NCBI RefSeq assembly: GCF_014873495.1
Contig: NZ_JADBGF010000001.1
Location: 2,728,001 to 2,792,000 of the forward strand
Origin: Streptomyces stelliscabiei
GTDB taxonomy: Bacteria > Actinomycetota > Actinomycetes > Streptomycetales > Streptomycetaceae
Direction: 5' to 3'
Length of the DNA stretch: 64,000 nt
Within the stretch, counting starts at the first letter, position 1, and each line of letters starts with the position of its first letter. The notes beneath the pieces are model-generated. The model did no database searches, was not told the origin of the DNA, and worked only from the letters and a program-made list of their open reading frames with translations. A program made the position numbers and the translations under genes. Shown here piece after piece: positions 34,816 through 44,014 of the stretch.

Positions 34816-35715
34816 GTGGCGGACGGCGGACCTGTCGAGCACGGCTTCCCGCATCTGGACACCGTGCGGGCGTCGATCACCGCGCTGTACAAGCGTCTGT
34901 CCTACGACACGATCCAGCAGTTCGCCACCAGTGTGGCCCCGGTCGACGTGGCGTTCTGCGACAGCGACGATCTGCATCTGGGTGCGCAGCGGGTGGCGCG
35001 GGAGCTGGTGCGGCACTATCGGCTGCCGGAGGCCCGGATGGTCGTCGGCTTCCGGGAGATGACGCATGCGGCGAGTGTCGAGCTGGCGGCGGGGCCCGAG
35101 TACTTCGTCGAACTCAACGACCGCTTCCGGACACATCGGCGGGACATCGGGGCGGCTCTCGCGCACGAGGTGATGCATGTCTATCTGCACCGGCTCGGGC
35201 TGTCCTTCCCCGGCACCCGGGAGAACGAGATCCTCACGGACACGGCGGCGACGTATCTGGGGGCGGGGTGGCTGCTGTTGGACGCGTACCGGGAGGATGC
35301 CGCGTCGTCGCAGAAGCTGGGGTATCTGACGCCGGAGGAGTTCGGGTACGTGCTGGCCAAGCGGGCGCAGGTGTTCGGGGAGGACCCTTCGGTGTGGTTC
35401 ACCAGCGCGCAGGCGTACTCCGCGTTCGCGCGGGGCCGGGTGCGGGCTCTCCGGGACGGGCAGCAGCCGCCGCTGACGGCGGCGGGGTGGGCGTGGCGGC
35501 GGCGGTACGCGCGCGACCGGCGCCATGCGCGGGACGAGCTGCGGTGGGCCTCGCCGCCCGAGGGGGTGCCGTATGTGTTCTCGCCCGAGGGGCGGGGGGC
35601 GATGCGGGTGTCGTTTCCCTGTCCGACGTGTCATCAGCGGATTCGGGTGCCGGTGCGGGGGCGGGTGCGGGCGCGGTGTGGGTTGTGCCGGACGGTGCTG
35701 GAGTGCGACACGTAG
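34816..35715 (+). CDS. putative zinc metallopeptidase with C-terminal zinc ribbon
   Basis: 299-residue protein I do not recognise as a named family. It has HEVMH (residues 117-121) inside a helix (IGAALAHEVMHVYLHRLGL) and a downstream ENEILTDTAATYLG (about 136-150) that could supply the third ligand, the pattern of an HExxH zinc peptidase. The C-terminus carries CPTCHQ and CGLC pairs about 17 residues apart, a zinc ribbon. No signal peptide or membrane segment, so probably cytosolic. GTG start after GGGGG. It ends facing the SDR gene, with a repeat element between them. Confidence 0.75.
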   Translation: MADGGPVEHGFPHLDTVRASITALYKRLSYDTIQQFATSVAPVDVAFCDSDDLHLGAQRVARELVRHYRLPEARMVVGFREMTHAASVELAAGPEYFVELNDRFRTHRRDIGAALAHEVMHVYLHRLGLSFPGTRENEILTDTAATYLGAGWLLLDAYREDAASSQKLGYLTPEEFGYVLAKRAQVFGEDPSVWFTSAQAYSAFARGRVRALRDGQQPPLTAAGWAWRRRYARDRRHARDELRWASPPEGVPYVFSPEGRGAMRVSFPCPTCHQRIRVPVRGRVRARCGLCRTVLECDT

Positions 35716-35776
35716 GTGTGGGGCCGCGGGAGGGGCAGGTTGGTCCGGTGCGTCGGCGGGTGCGGGTAGGTGGGGA

Positions 35777-35808
35777 CTTGTCGCGCGGTTGGCCGCACCC
35801 CTGGAAGG
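35777..35808 (-). repeat. dispersed intergenic element, diverged copy
   Basis: CTTGTCGCGCGGTTGGCCGC followed by ACCCCTGGAAGG resembles the minus-strand copy at 8393-8420, including the CCCTGGAAGG continuation, with several substitutions. It lies between convergent genes, just beyond the border of the catabolic cluster. Confidence 0.5.
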
Positions 35809-35820
35809 CCTCGGCCCTGG

Positions 35821-36747
35821 TCAAGAGGCGCCGTACACCGGGCGTGGCCTCTCCGCCTCCGCCAGGAGTTTTCGTACGGCCTCTCCCGCTTCCTCGGGGG
35901 TTCGGCGGCCGCCCTTGTCCTCGGTCGGGCCCGGGTGCCAGCCCTCCATGACGGTGATGCGGCCGCCTTCCGTCTCGAAGACCCGGCCGGTGACGCCCTC
36001 GCTCGCGGCGGAGCCGAGCCACACCACGAGCGGGGAGACGTTCTCCGGGGCCATGGCGTCGAAGGCGGTGCCGGGGGCGGGGGCGGCCATGGCTTCGGCG
36101 AAGGCGCCCTCGGTCATCCTGGTGCGGGCGGCGGGGGCGATGGCGTTGACCTGGACGCCGTAGCGGGCGAGTTCGGCGGCGGCGACGAGGGTGAGGCCGA
36201 CGATGCCGGCCTTCGCGGCGCTGTAGTTGCCCTGGCCGAGTGAGCCCAGCAGGCCCGCGCCGCTGCTGGTGTTGATGATCCTGGCGGCGGGGGTGCGGCC
36301 GGCCTTGGCCTCGGCGCGCCAGTGGGCGGCGGCGTGCCTCAGGGGGAGGAAGTGGCCCTTGAGGTGGACGCGGAGCACGGCGTCCCAGTCGTCCTCGTCG
36401 AGGTTGACGAGCATGCGGTCGCGCAGGAAGCCGGCGTTGTTGACGAGGGTGTCGAGTCGGCCGAAGGTGTCCAGGGCGGTACGGACGAGACCGGCGGCGC
36501 CGTCGGTGGTGGCGATGTCCCCGCCGTGCGCGACCGCCTCCCCTCCCCGCTCCCGGATCTCCGCGACGACCCGGGCGGCCGGGCTGTCGGGGTCCGGCGT
36601 GCCGTCGAGTCCGACGCCGAGGTCGTTGACGACCACCTGGGCGCCCTCGGCGGCGTACGCGAGCGCGTGCGCCCGCCCGAGCCCCCGTCCGGCGCCGGTC
36701 ACGACCACGGCACGCCCTTCGCAGAGCCGGTGCGCGCTGTTGCTCAT
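35821..36747 (-). CDS. SDR oxidoreductase (Rv3548c-like)
   Basis: 308-residue short-chain dehydrogenase. NAD(P) motif VTGAGRGLGRAHALAYAAEGAQVVVND; NNAG; catalytic Ser-Tyr-Lys in NTSSGAGLLGSLGQGNYSAAKAG. The length and VNDLGVGLDG segment resemble the 17-beta-HSD4/multifunctional-enzyme SDR group. It is the second gene after the divergent promoter at 37.6 kb; its ATG shares one base with the upstream SDR stop (TGATG), so they are coupled. By position it matches the paired SDRs beside echA20 in the mycobacterial ring C/D cluster. The exact reaction is not established. Confidence 0.87.
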   Translation of the reverse strand: MSNSAHRLCEGRAVVVTGAGRGLGRAHALAYAAEGAQVVVNDLGVGLDGTPDPDSPAARVVAEIRERGGEAVAHGGDIATTDGAAGLVRTALDTFGRLDTLVNNAGFLRDRMLVNLDEDDWDAVLRVHLKGHFLPLRHAAAHWRAEAKAGRTPAARIINTSSGAGLLGSLGQGNYSAAKAGIVGLTLVAAAELARYGVQVNAIAPAARTRMTEGAFAEAMAAPAPGTAFDAMAPENVSPLVVWLGSAASEGVTGRVFETEGGRITVMEGWHPGPTEDKGGRRTPEEAGEAVRKLLAEAERPRPVYGAS

Positions 36748-37574
36748 CACGGGTTCCCTCTCTCTGTGTGCTGGTCCTGCGGGTCCTGGTCTCCTGGGTC
36801 CTGGGCGACTGTCGGGGGTCCCTGGTCGGCAGTCGGGTGTCCCCGGTCGGCCGTCGACGCGTCCAGGAAGGCCGGGCGTTCGCCGCCGCCGTGGACGTGG
36901 AGGGAGGCTCCGGTGATGTAGGCGGCCCCGTCGGAGGCGAGGAAGACCGCCGCGTCGCCGATGTCGGAGGGGGCGGCGAGGCGGCCGAGCGGGACCGTGC
37001 CGGCCACGGCGGCGACGCCCTGCTCGTCGCCGTAGTGGAGGTGGGAGAGTTCCGTGCGGACCATGCCGAGGACGAGGGTGTTGACGCGTATCTCCGGGGC
37101 CCACTCCACCGCCATGGAGCGGGCCAGGTGTTCCAGGCCGGCCTTGGCCGCGCCGTAGGCCGCCGAGCCGGGCGAGGGGCGGTCGCCGCTCACGCTGCCG
37201 ATCATGACGATGGTGCCCCGGGCCCGCCGGAGGTGTCCGTGGGCGGCGAGGGAGACGGTCAGCGGGGCGACGAGGTTGAGTTCGACGACGCGCGCGTGGC
37301 GGCGGGCGTCGGCCTCGGCGAGGGGTCGGTAGGGGGTGCCGCCGGCGTTGTTGACGAGGACGTCCACGCGGGGCAGCTCGGCGAAGAAGCGGTGCACCGC
37401 GTCGGGGTCCCGGACGTCCAGGGGCATGAACTCGGCTCCCTTGAGCGGCACTTCGGGCGGGCGTCGGGCGCAGGTCACGACCTCGGCGCCGGCTTCGGCG
37501 AAGGCCCGGGCGATGCCCGCCCCGACACCGCGCGTGCCTCCGGTGACGACCGCGAGCTTCCCGCTGAGCCGCAT
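36747..37574 (-). CDS. SDR oxidoreductase (Rv3549c-like)
   Basis: 275-residue SDR. Cofactor motif VTGGTRGVGAGIARAFAEAGAEVVTCARR; NNAGG; catalytic GSVSGDRPSPGSAAYGAAKAG; ends LHVHGGGERPAF near residue 237. After that an unusual low-complexity tail of about 35 residues is encoded by 21-bp repeats (heptads of the type TADxGxP). It is the first gene leftward of the operator at 37603-37620, with GGAAGG as ribosome site. It is probably co-regulated with the rightward echA20-ipdABC operon. Substrate unknown, likely a CoA-linked ring intermediate. Confidence 0.87.
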   Translation of the reverse strand: MRLSGKLAVVTGGTRGVGAGIARAFAEAGAEVVTCARRPPEVPLKGAEFMPLDVRDPDAVHRFFAELPRVDVLVNNAGGTPYRPLAEADARRHARVVELNLVAPLTVSLAAHGHLRRARGTIVMIGSVSGDRPSPGSAAYGAAKAGLEHLARSMAVEWAPEIRVNTLVLGMVRTELSHLHYGDEQGVAAVAGTVPLGRLAAPSDIGDAAVFLASDGAAYITGASLHVHGGGERPAFLDASTADRGHPTADQGPPTVAQDPGDQDPQDQHTERGNP

Positions 37575-37581
37575 CCGCTGC

Positions 37582-37628
37582 TACCTTCCACTCAAGAGAT
37601 GTACCTAACAAACGTTAGGTGGAAGGTA
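37582..37628. promoter_or_regulatory. KstR2-like operator in the SDR/echA20 divergent promoter
   Basis: ACCTAACAAACGTTAGGT (37603-37620) is a 7-bp perfect inverted repeat with a 4-bp spacer. It partly matches the mycobacterial KstR2 consensus AnCAAGnnCTTGnT (three mismatches). An outer inverted repeat, TACCTTCCAC (37582-37591) and GTGGAAGGTA (37619-37628), places the same GGAAGG ribosome-site sequence before both divergent genes. A TetR operator is the best reading, with the KstR2-like protein encoded at 42433-43056 as the likely binder. Confidence 0.65.
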
Positions 37629-37640
37629 ACTGATGCGCCG

Positions 37641-38519
37641 ATGAGTGTCTCCACCTCGTCCCCGGAAAAGGGGATTTCCGTCGTCACGGTCGACCACCCG
37701 CCGGTGAACGCGCTGCCGGTACGAGGCTGGTACGCACTGGCCGACGCCGTGCGCGGCGCGGGCCGCGATCCAGGGGTCCGGTGTGTGGTGCTGGCGGCGG
37801 AGGGGCGCGGGTTCAACGCCGGGGTCGACATCAAGGAGATCCGGGCGGCGGGCCCGGACGCGTTGATCGGCGCCAATCACGGCTGCGCGGAGGCCTTCGC
37901 CGCCGTGTACGAGTGCGAGGTGCCGGTGGTCGCGGCCGTGCAGGGCTTCTGCCTGGGCGGCGGAATCGGGCTGGTGGGCAACGCGGACGCGATCGTGGCC
38001 AGCGAGGACGCCACCTTCGGGCTGCCCGAGCTGGACCGGGGCGCGCTGGGCGCGGCGACGCATCTGGCCCGGCTCGTGCCCCAGCATCTGATGCGCGCGC
38101 TGTACTACACCTCGCGCACGGCGACGGCCGCCGAGCTGCGGGCGCACGGGTCGGTGTGGCGGGTCGTCCCCCGCCCCGAACTGCTCGCCGGGGCACTGGA
38201 GTTGGCGCGGGAGATCGCCGCGAAGGACGGTCGGCTGCTCCGGCTGGCCAAGGCCGCCATCAACGGCATCGACCCGGTCGACGTCCGCCGCAGCTACCGC
38301 TTCGAGCAGGGCTTCACCTTCGAGGCGAACCTCAGCGGGGTGGCCGACGAGGTCCGCGACACGTTCGGGACGTCGGGGAGGGGCGGGAGCGGCGGGAGGG
38401 GCGCAGGTGGGAGAGCCGGGGCGGCCGAGAATCCCGGACCGACCGGGCCGGCCGGGGCGGCCGGGGCACGTGGGCAGGTCGCGGGGAGTGCGGACGGGGA
38501 GGAGGAGCCGGGTGAGTGA
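37641..38519 (+). CDS. enoyl-CoA hydratase/isomerase family protein (EchA20-like)
   Basis: 292-residue crotonase-fold protein. Oxyanion-hole segments are GRGFNAGVDIKEI and AVQGFCLGGGIGLVGNADAIVAS, and FGLPELDRGALGAATHLARLVP is typical. In mycobacteria EchA20 hydrolytically opens ring D of a HIP-derived CoA ester; position next to ipdAB and divergent SDRs supports that assignment. The last about 45 residues (after VRDTFG) are a Gly/Ala/Pro low-complexity tail absent from the fold. Start ATG 37641 lies 21 bp from the operator. The gene overlaps ipdA by 8 bp. Confidence 0.85.
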   Translation: MSVSTSSPEKGISVVTVDHPPVNALPVRGWYALADAVRGAGRDPGVRCVVLAAEGRGFNAGVDIKEIRAAGPDALIGANHGCAEAFAAVYECEVPVVAAVQGFCLGGGIGLVGNADAIVASEDATFGLPELDRGALGAATHLARLVPQHLMRALYYTSRTATAAELRAHGSVWRVVPRPELLAGALELAREIAAKDGRLLRLAKAAINGIDPVDVRRSYRFEQGFTFEANLSGVADEVRDTFGTSGRGGSGGRGAGGRAGAAENPGPTGPAGAAGARGQVAGSADGEEEPGE

Positions 38520-39360
38520 CAAGACGATGACCGCCGACGAGGCCGTCTCGCGGCTGGCGAGCGGAATGACCCTCGGCATCGGCGGCTGGGGGTCGCGCCG
38601 CAAGCCGATGGCCCTGGTGAGAGCACTGCTCCGGTCCGAGATCACCGATCTCACCGTCGTCTCGTACGGCGGACCGGACGTCGGCATGCTCGCCGCCGCC
38701 GGACGTGTCCGGAAACTGGTCGCCGCCTTCGCCACCCTCGACTCCATCCCCCTCGAACCGCACTTCCGCGCGGCGCGCGAGCGGGGCGCGTTCGAGCTGA
38801 TGGAGGTCGACGAGGCGATGTTCATGTGGGGGCTGCGGGCCGCCGCGCACCGGCTGCCCTTCCTGCCGGTACGGGCGGGCATCGGCTCGGACGTGATGCG
38901 GGTCAACCCCGGTCTGGAGACGGTCACGTCGCCGTACGACGACGGCGAGACCTTCGTCGCCATGCCCGCACTGCGCCTCGACGCCGCGTTCGTGCACGTC
39001 AACCGGGCCGACCGGCAGGGCAACGGCCAGTACCTGGGCCCGGACCCCTACTTCGACGACCTCTTCTGCGAGGCCGCCGACACGGCGTACGTCTCCTGCG
39101 AACGGATCGTGGACACGGCCGAGTTGACGAAGGACGCCCCACCCCAGTCACTGCTGGTCGGCCGCCATGTGGTGACCGGCGTGATCGAGGCCCCGGGCGG
39201 CGCGCACTTCACGTCCTGCGCCCCCGACTACGGCCGGGACGAGGCCTTCCAGAAGGCGTACGCGAGCACACCCTGGGCGGACTTCGCCGAGCGGTTCCTG
39301 ACAGGGGACGAGCCCGCCTACCGGTCGGCCGTGCGGGCGTGGCACCAGGAGGACTCATGA
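38512..39360 (+). CDS. ipdA: CoA-transferase family alpha subunit (IpdA-like)
   Basis: 282-residue class I CoA-transferase alpha homologue. N-terminal DKTMTADEAVSRLASGMTLGIGGWGSRRKPMALVRALLRS carries the CoA-binding GxGGxxxxxxP-like motif. With the beta subunit it corresponds to mycobacterial IpdAB, which acts as a hydrolase of the COCHEA-CoA ring rather than a transferase. I infer the same here from gene context. GTG 38512 has GGAGGAG 6 nt upstream. It is coupled to the next gene by an ATGA overlap. Confidence 0.85.
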   Translation: MSDKTMTADEAVSRLASGMTLGIGGWGSRRKPMALVRALLRSEITDLTVVSYGGPDVGMLAAAGRVRKLVAAFATLDSIPLEPHFRAARERGAFELMEVDEAMFMWGLRAAAHRLPFLPVRAGIGSDVMRVNPGLETVTSPYDDGETFVAMPALRLDAAFVHVNRADRQGNGQYLGPDPYFDDLFCEAADTAYVSCERIVDTAELTKDAPPQSLLVGRHVVTGVIEAPGGAHFTSCAPDYGRDEAFQKAYASTPWADFAERFLTGDEPAYRSAVRAWHQEDS

Positions 39361-40103
39361 GCAGAGCAGCCGTCAGCGGTGCCACCCGCGCCGAGTACTG
39401 CGTGATCGCCTGTGCCGAGGCCTGGCGCGGCGCCGGGGAGATCCTCGCCAGTCCCATGGGGCTCGTCCCGTCCCTGGGCGCGCGCCTGGCCAAGCGGACG
39501 TTCTCGCCGGATCTGCTGCTGACCGACGGTGAGGCGCTGCTCGTCGGACTCGACGGCACCGTCGAGGGATGGCTGCCCTACCGGCGGCACCTGGCCCTGG
39601 TCACCGGCGGCCGTCGGCACGTGATGATGGGCGCGAGCCAGATCGACCGGTACGGCAATCAGAACATCTCGTGCGTGGGCGACTGGGCACAGCCGAGGCG
39701 ACAGCTCCTCGGGGTGCGGGGCGCGCCGGTCAACACCCTGAACAACCCGACCAGTTACTGGATCCCGAAGCACTCCCGGCGGGTCTTCGTGGAGAAGGTC
39801 GACATGGTGTGCGGGGTCGGCTACGACCGCGTGGCCGAGCATCCGGCCGCCGCCCGCTACCACCACCTCCCGAGGGTCGTGTCCGACCTCGGGGTCTTCG
39901 ACTTCGCGACCCCCGACCACGCCATGCGGCTGGTCTCGCTGCATCCGGGCGTCACGGTCGAGCAGGTCGAGGCGGCGACGGGCTTCGCGCTCGCCGTCCC
40001 GGACGAGGTGCCGTACACCCGTGCACCGACCGAGGACGAGCTGAGGCTGATCCGTGAGGTGATCGACCCGGAGAACACACGCGCGCGGGAGGTGAACGGC
40101 TGA
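39357..40103 (+). CDS. ipdB: CoA-transferase family beta subunit (IpdB-like)
   Basis: 248-residue beta partner of IpdA: TRAEYCVIACAEAWRGAGEILASPMGLVPSLGARLAKRTFSPDLLLTDGE, then MMGASQIDRYGNQNISCVGDWAQPRRQLLGVRGAPVNTLNNPTSYWIPKH. The stretch around the position of the classical transferase Glu (QNISCVGD) lacks an obvious catalytic Glu, which fits hydrolase rather than transferase chemistry, but alignment is needed. Translationally coupled at both ends (ATGA with ipdA, TGATG with ipdC). Confidence 0.85.
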   Translation: MSRAAVSGATRAEYCVIACAEAWRGAGEILASPMGLVPSLGARLAKRTFSPDLLLTDGEALLVGLDGTVEGWLPYRRHLALVTGGRRHVMMGASQIDRYGNQNISCVGDWAQPRRQLLGVRGAPVNTLNNPTSYWIPKHSRRVFVEKVDMVCGVGYDRVAEHPAAARYHHLPRVVSDLGVFDFATPDHAMRLVSLHPGVTVEQVEAATGFALAVPDEVPYTRAPTEDELRLIREVIDPENTRAREVNG

Positions 40104-41164
40104 TGCAGACGCCTCTGACCCGGCTTGTCGGCGTCCGGCACCCGATCGTGCAGACCGGCATGGGCTGGGTGGCCGGCCCCCGGCTGGTCTCCGCGTCGGC
40201 GAACGCGGGAGCCCTCGGCATCCTGGCCTCGGCGACGATGACGCCCCCGCAACTCCGGTCCGCCGTACGGGAGGTGAAGTCCCGTACGGACGGCGCGCCC
40301 TTCGGGGTGAATCTGCGGGCCGACGCGGGGGACGCGCGGGAGCGGGTGCGGATCATCGTCGAGGAGGGCGTCCGCGTGGCGTCGTTCGCGCTCGCGCCGT
40401 CGAGGGAGCTGATCGCCGAGCTGAAGGACGCGGGTGTGGTCGTGATCCCGTCCGTCGGTGCCCGGCGGCACGCCGAGAAGGTGGCGGCGTGGGGCGCGGA
40501 CGCCGTGGTCGTGCAGGGCGGCGAGGGCGGCGGGCACACCGGGGAGGTGGCGACGACCGTACTGCTGCCGCAGGTCGCGGACGCCGTGGACATCCCCGTC
40601 GTCGCCGCCGGCGGCTTCCACGACGGGCGCGGGCTGGTGGCCGCGCTGGCGTTCGGGGCGGCCGGGGTGGCGATGGGCACCCGGTTCCTGCTCACCTCGG
40701 ACTCGACGGTGCCCGACGCGGTGAAGGCCCGCTATCTGGCCGCGACGGTAAGGGACGTCACCGTCACCAGGGCCGTGGACGGGCTGCCGCACCGCATGCT
40801 CCGCACGGAGTTCGTGAGCGCGCTGGAGGCGTCCGGCCGGGCGCGCGCCCTGGTGCGCGCCGTGCACCACGCGGCCGGGTTCCGGCGGCTCTCCGGGCTG
40901 ACCTGGCGCCGTATGGTCCGCGACGGGCGCGCGCTGCGGCACGGCAAGGACCTCACCTGGAGTCAGGTCCTGCTCGCCGCCAACACGCCCATGCTGCTCA
41001 GGTCCGCGATGGTGGACGGCCGTGCGGACCTGGGGGTGATGGCGGCCGGGCAGGTCGCCGGGGTGATCGACGACCTGCCGTCGTGCGCGGAGCTGGTGGA
41101 ACGGATCATGAAGGAGGCGGAGGAGGCGCTGACGTCCCTGGGGCGACTCGACGCCCCTCGGTGA
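40103..41164 (+). CDS. ipdC: NPD/nitronate monooxygenase-family FMN oxidoreductase (IpdC-like)
   Basis: 353-residue FMN enzyme with a TIM barrel: HPIVQTGMGWVAGPRLVSASANAGALGILASA, VVVQGGEGGGHTGEVATT and VAAGGFHDGRGLVAALAFGAAGVAMGTRFLLT are the FMN-binding segments of the 2-nitropropane dioxygenase family. In mycobacteria IpdC acts in ring C/D degradation on an indane-CoA intermediate. Last gene of the rightward operon; its ATG shares a base with the ipdB stop. Convergent with the thiolase gene 70 bp away; no strong hairpin seen between them. Confidence 0.85.
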   Translation: MQTPLTRLVGVRHPIVQTGMGWVAGPRLVSASANAGALGILASATMTPPQLRSAVREVKSRTDGAPFGVNLRADAGDARERVRIIVEEGVRVASFALAPSRELIAELKDAGVVVIPSVGARRHAEKVAAWGADAVVVQGGEGGGHTGEVATTVLLPQVADAVDIPVVAAGGFHDGRGLVAALAFGAAGVAMGTRFLLTSDSTVPDAVKARYLAATVRDVTVTRAVDGLPHRMLRTEFVSALEASGRARALVRAVHHAAGFRRLSGLTWRRMVRDGRALRHGKDLTWSQVLLAANTPMLLRSAMVDGRADLGVMAAGQVAGVIDDLPSCAELVERIMKEAEEALTSLGRLDAPR

Positions 41165-41233
41165 CGGTCACGGACACGGACGCTCGGTGACCGTCAGGGC
41201 TCCTCGCCGACCGTCGCGGTCGTTCGAGGCTCG

Positions 41234-42391
<1,158 letters not shown>

Positions 42392-42432
42392 GGCAACTCC
42401 CTTGTTGTCAAAGGTTGTTCACCGAATATGTG

Positions 42433-43056
42433 TCAGGGCCCGGTGCGTACGGCGATCCCGTCCAGGACCATCGACAGGTACTGCCGGGCGATCTCCTCCG
42501 GGCTGTACTTTCCGCTGGGCTGGTACCAGGACGCGGCGACCCAGACCGTGTCGCGCACGAACCGGTAGGTGACCCTCGTGTCCAGGTCGGCCCGGAACTC
42601 TTCGCGCGCGACCCCGTTCTCCAGCGCGGTCAGCCACACCTTCTCGAACTTGGTCTGCGACTGCTCCAGGAAGGAGAACCGCCGTTCCTGGGCGATCAGC
42701 TGCTTCGACTCGTTCTGGTAGATCCGGACGGCGTCACAATGCCGCCCGATCGCCCGGAAGGACTCGGTGACCAGCGCCTCGAAGGTCTCCCGGGGGCCCG
42801 TGCCGGCGTCCAGGACGGCGTCGTACCGCTCCCAGAGTTCGTCGAGGAAGGTCCGCAGGATCTCCTCCAGCATCGCGTCCTTGGACTCGAAGTAGTAGTA
42901 GAGACTTCCCGCGAGCATGCCCGCGTCGTCCGCGATCCGGCGCATGGTGGTGGCGTTGTACCCCTGGTCGGCGAAGACGCGGGCGGCCTTGTCGAGGAGT
43001 TCACGGCGGCGGGCGGGCGCGGCGCCGGGCGCCTGGGGGGTCTTCTTGGTCGGCAC
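42433..43056 (-). CDS. kstR2: TetR-family repressor (KstR2-like)
   Basis: 207-residue TetR regulator. HTH: RRELLDKAARVFADQGYNATTMRRIADDAGMLAGSLYYYFESKDAMLEEIL. The ligand domain (AIGRHCDAVRIYQNESKQL, FVRDTVWVAASWYQPSGKYSPEEIARQYLSMVLDGI) closely resembles mycobacterial KstR2, which binds HIP-CoA. GTG 43056 has AAGGA 11 nt upstream. It lies between the ipdF-like and fadA6-like genes and probably controls them and the echA20-ipdABC operon through the two palindromes at 37.6 and 43.9 kb. Confidence 0.85.
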   Translation of the reverse strand: MPTKKTPQAPGAAPARRRELLDKAARVFADQGYNATTMRRIADDAGMLAGSLYYYFESKDAMLEEILRTFLDELWERYDAVLDAGTGPRETFEALVTESFRAIGRHCDAVRIYQNESKQLIAQERRFSFLEQSQTKFEKVWLTALENGVAREEFRADLDTRVTYRFVRDTVWVAASWYQPSGKYSPEEIARQYLSMVLDGIAVRTGP

Positions 43057-43070
43057 GCTGTTCGTTGTCC

Positions 43071-43868
43071 TTAGGGGTGCTGGTTGCTGACGGAGACGAT
43101 CTCGCCCGTCATGTACGAGGAGTAGCCGGACGCGAGGAACACGATCACGTTGGCGACCTCCCAGGGTTCGGCGTACCGCCCGAAGGCCTCCCGCGCGGTC
43201 AGTTCGGCCAGCAGCTCGGGGGTCGTGACCTTCACCAGGTGCGGGTGCATGGCGAGGCTCGGCGACACGGCGTTGACCCGGACCCCGTACGCGGCCGCCT
43301 CGACCGCCGCGCACCTGGTCAGCGCCATCACGCCCGCCTTCGCCGCAGCGTAGTGCGCCTGTCCGGCCTGGGCGCGCCAGCCGACGACGGAGGCGTTGTT
43401 GACGATCACGCCTCCCCCGCCCCGACCGCCCTCCCGCATCAGCCGCAGAGCGGCCCTGGTGCACCGGAACGTGCCGTTCAGCGTCACGTCCAGCACCTTG
43501 GACCACTGCTCGTCCGTCATGTCGACGACATCCGAGGTACCGCCGAGGCCCGCGTTGTTGACGACGATGTCCAGCCCACCGTGCAGCCGGGCCCCCGCCT
43601 CGAACAGCGCCCGCACCTGATCGTCGTCGGTCACGTCGCACGGCACCGCGTGGACGGACCGCGCCCCGAACTCGGCGATCAGCTCGTTCCCGTACTGCTT
43701 GAGCCGGCGCGTGTGGGCGTCGCTGATCAGTACGCGCGCGCCCTCCTCCAGGAAGCGCCGTGCCGTCGCTCCCCCGATACCGGCGCCGGCGGCCGCGGTG
43801 ATGACGGCGGTGCGGCCGGCGAGGAGGCCGTGGGCGCGAGGGTACGTCGGGGGGTCGACGTTGTTCAT
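43071..43868 (-). CDS. ipdF: SDR oxidoreductase (IpdF-like)
   Basis: 265-residue SDR. The cofactor motif VITAAAGAGIGGATARRFLEEGARVLISD has the unusual AAAGxGIG variant shared with mycobacterial IpdF, which oxidises 5-hydroxy-HIP-CoA. NNAG and the Ser-Tyr-Lys set (VNNASVVGWRAQAGQAHYAAAKAG) are present. First gene of the leftward operon, starting 9 bp from the operator at 43878-43901 and 14 bp upstream of the repressor gene. Confidence 0.85.
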   Translation of the reverse strand: MNNVDPPTYPRAHGLLAGRTAVITAAAGAGIGGATARRFLEEGARVLISDAHTRRLKQYGNELIAEFGARSVHAVPCDVTDDDQVRALFEAGARLHGGLDIVVNNAGLGGTSDVVDMTDEQWSKVLDVTLNGTFRCTRAALRLMREGGRGGGGVIVNNASVVGWRAQAGQAHYAAAKAGVMALTRCAAVEAAAYGVRVNAVSPSLAMHPHLVKVTTPELLAELTAREAFGRYAEPWEVANVIVFLASGYSSYMTGEIVSVSNQHP

Positions 43869-43877
43869 GGGGGCACG

Positions 43878-43901
43878 CTAACCTACCAAACACTTGTTAG
43901 G
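43878..43901. promoter_or_regulatory. KstR2-like operator in the ipdF/fadE divergent promoter
   Basis: CCTACCAAACACTTGTTAGG (43882-43901) contains ACCAAACACTTGTT, a one-mismatch match to the KstR2 consensus AnCAAGnnCTTGnT. The wider dyad CTAAC (43878) to GTTAG (43900) is shared with the site at 37.6 kb. It lies 9 bp from the ipdF start, positioned to block that promoter. Confidence 0.7.
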
Positions 43902-43906
43902 GAAGG

Positions 43907-43922
43907 CCTGACGTGTGTCAGG
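43907..43922. promoter_or_regulatory. perfect palindrome next to the operator
   Basis: CCTGACGTGTGTCAGG is a 6-bp perfect inverted repeat with a 4-bp spacer, 5 bp right of the KstR2-like site. It may be a second operator or a leader hairpin of the acyl-CoA dehydrogenase mRNA. Confidence 0.4.
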
Positions 43923-44014
43923 TACATCCACGCACCCACGCACCCACCACTCAGCCCGTCAGCGCCGACCAGGCAGCCAGGCCGCCGGCCGGCCGGGCAA
44001 AGAAGGGGCGCCCC

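Noticed and set aside
36768..37640. In-frame open extension upstream of the echA20-like gene, including a start at ATG 37599
   Set aside because: It would run through the operator palindrome and the opposite SDR gene. The protein family begins near MSVSTSSPEKG at 37641.
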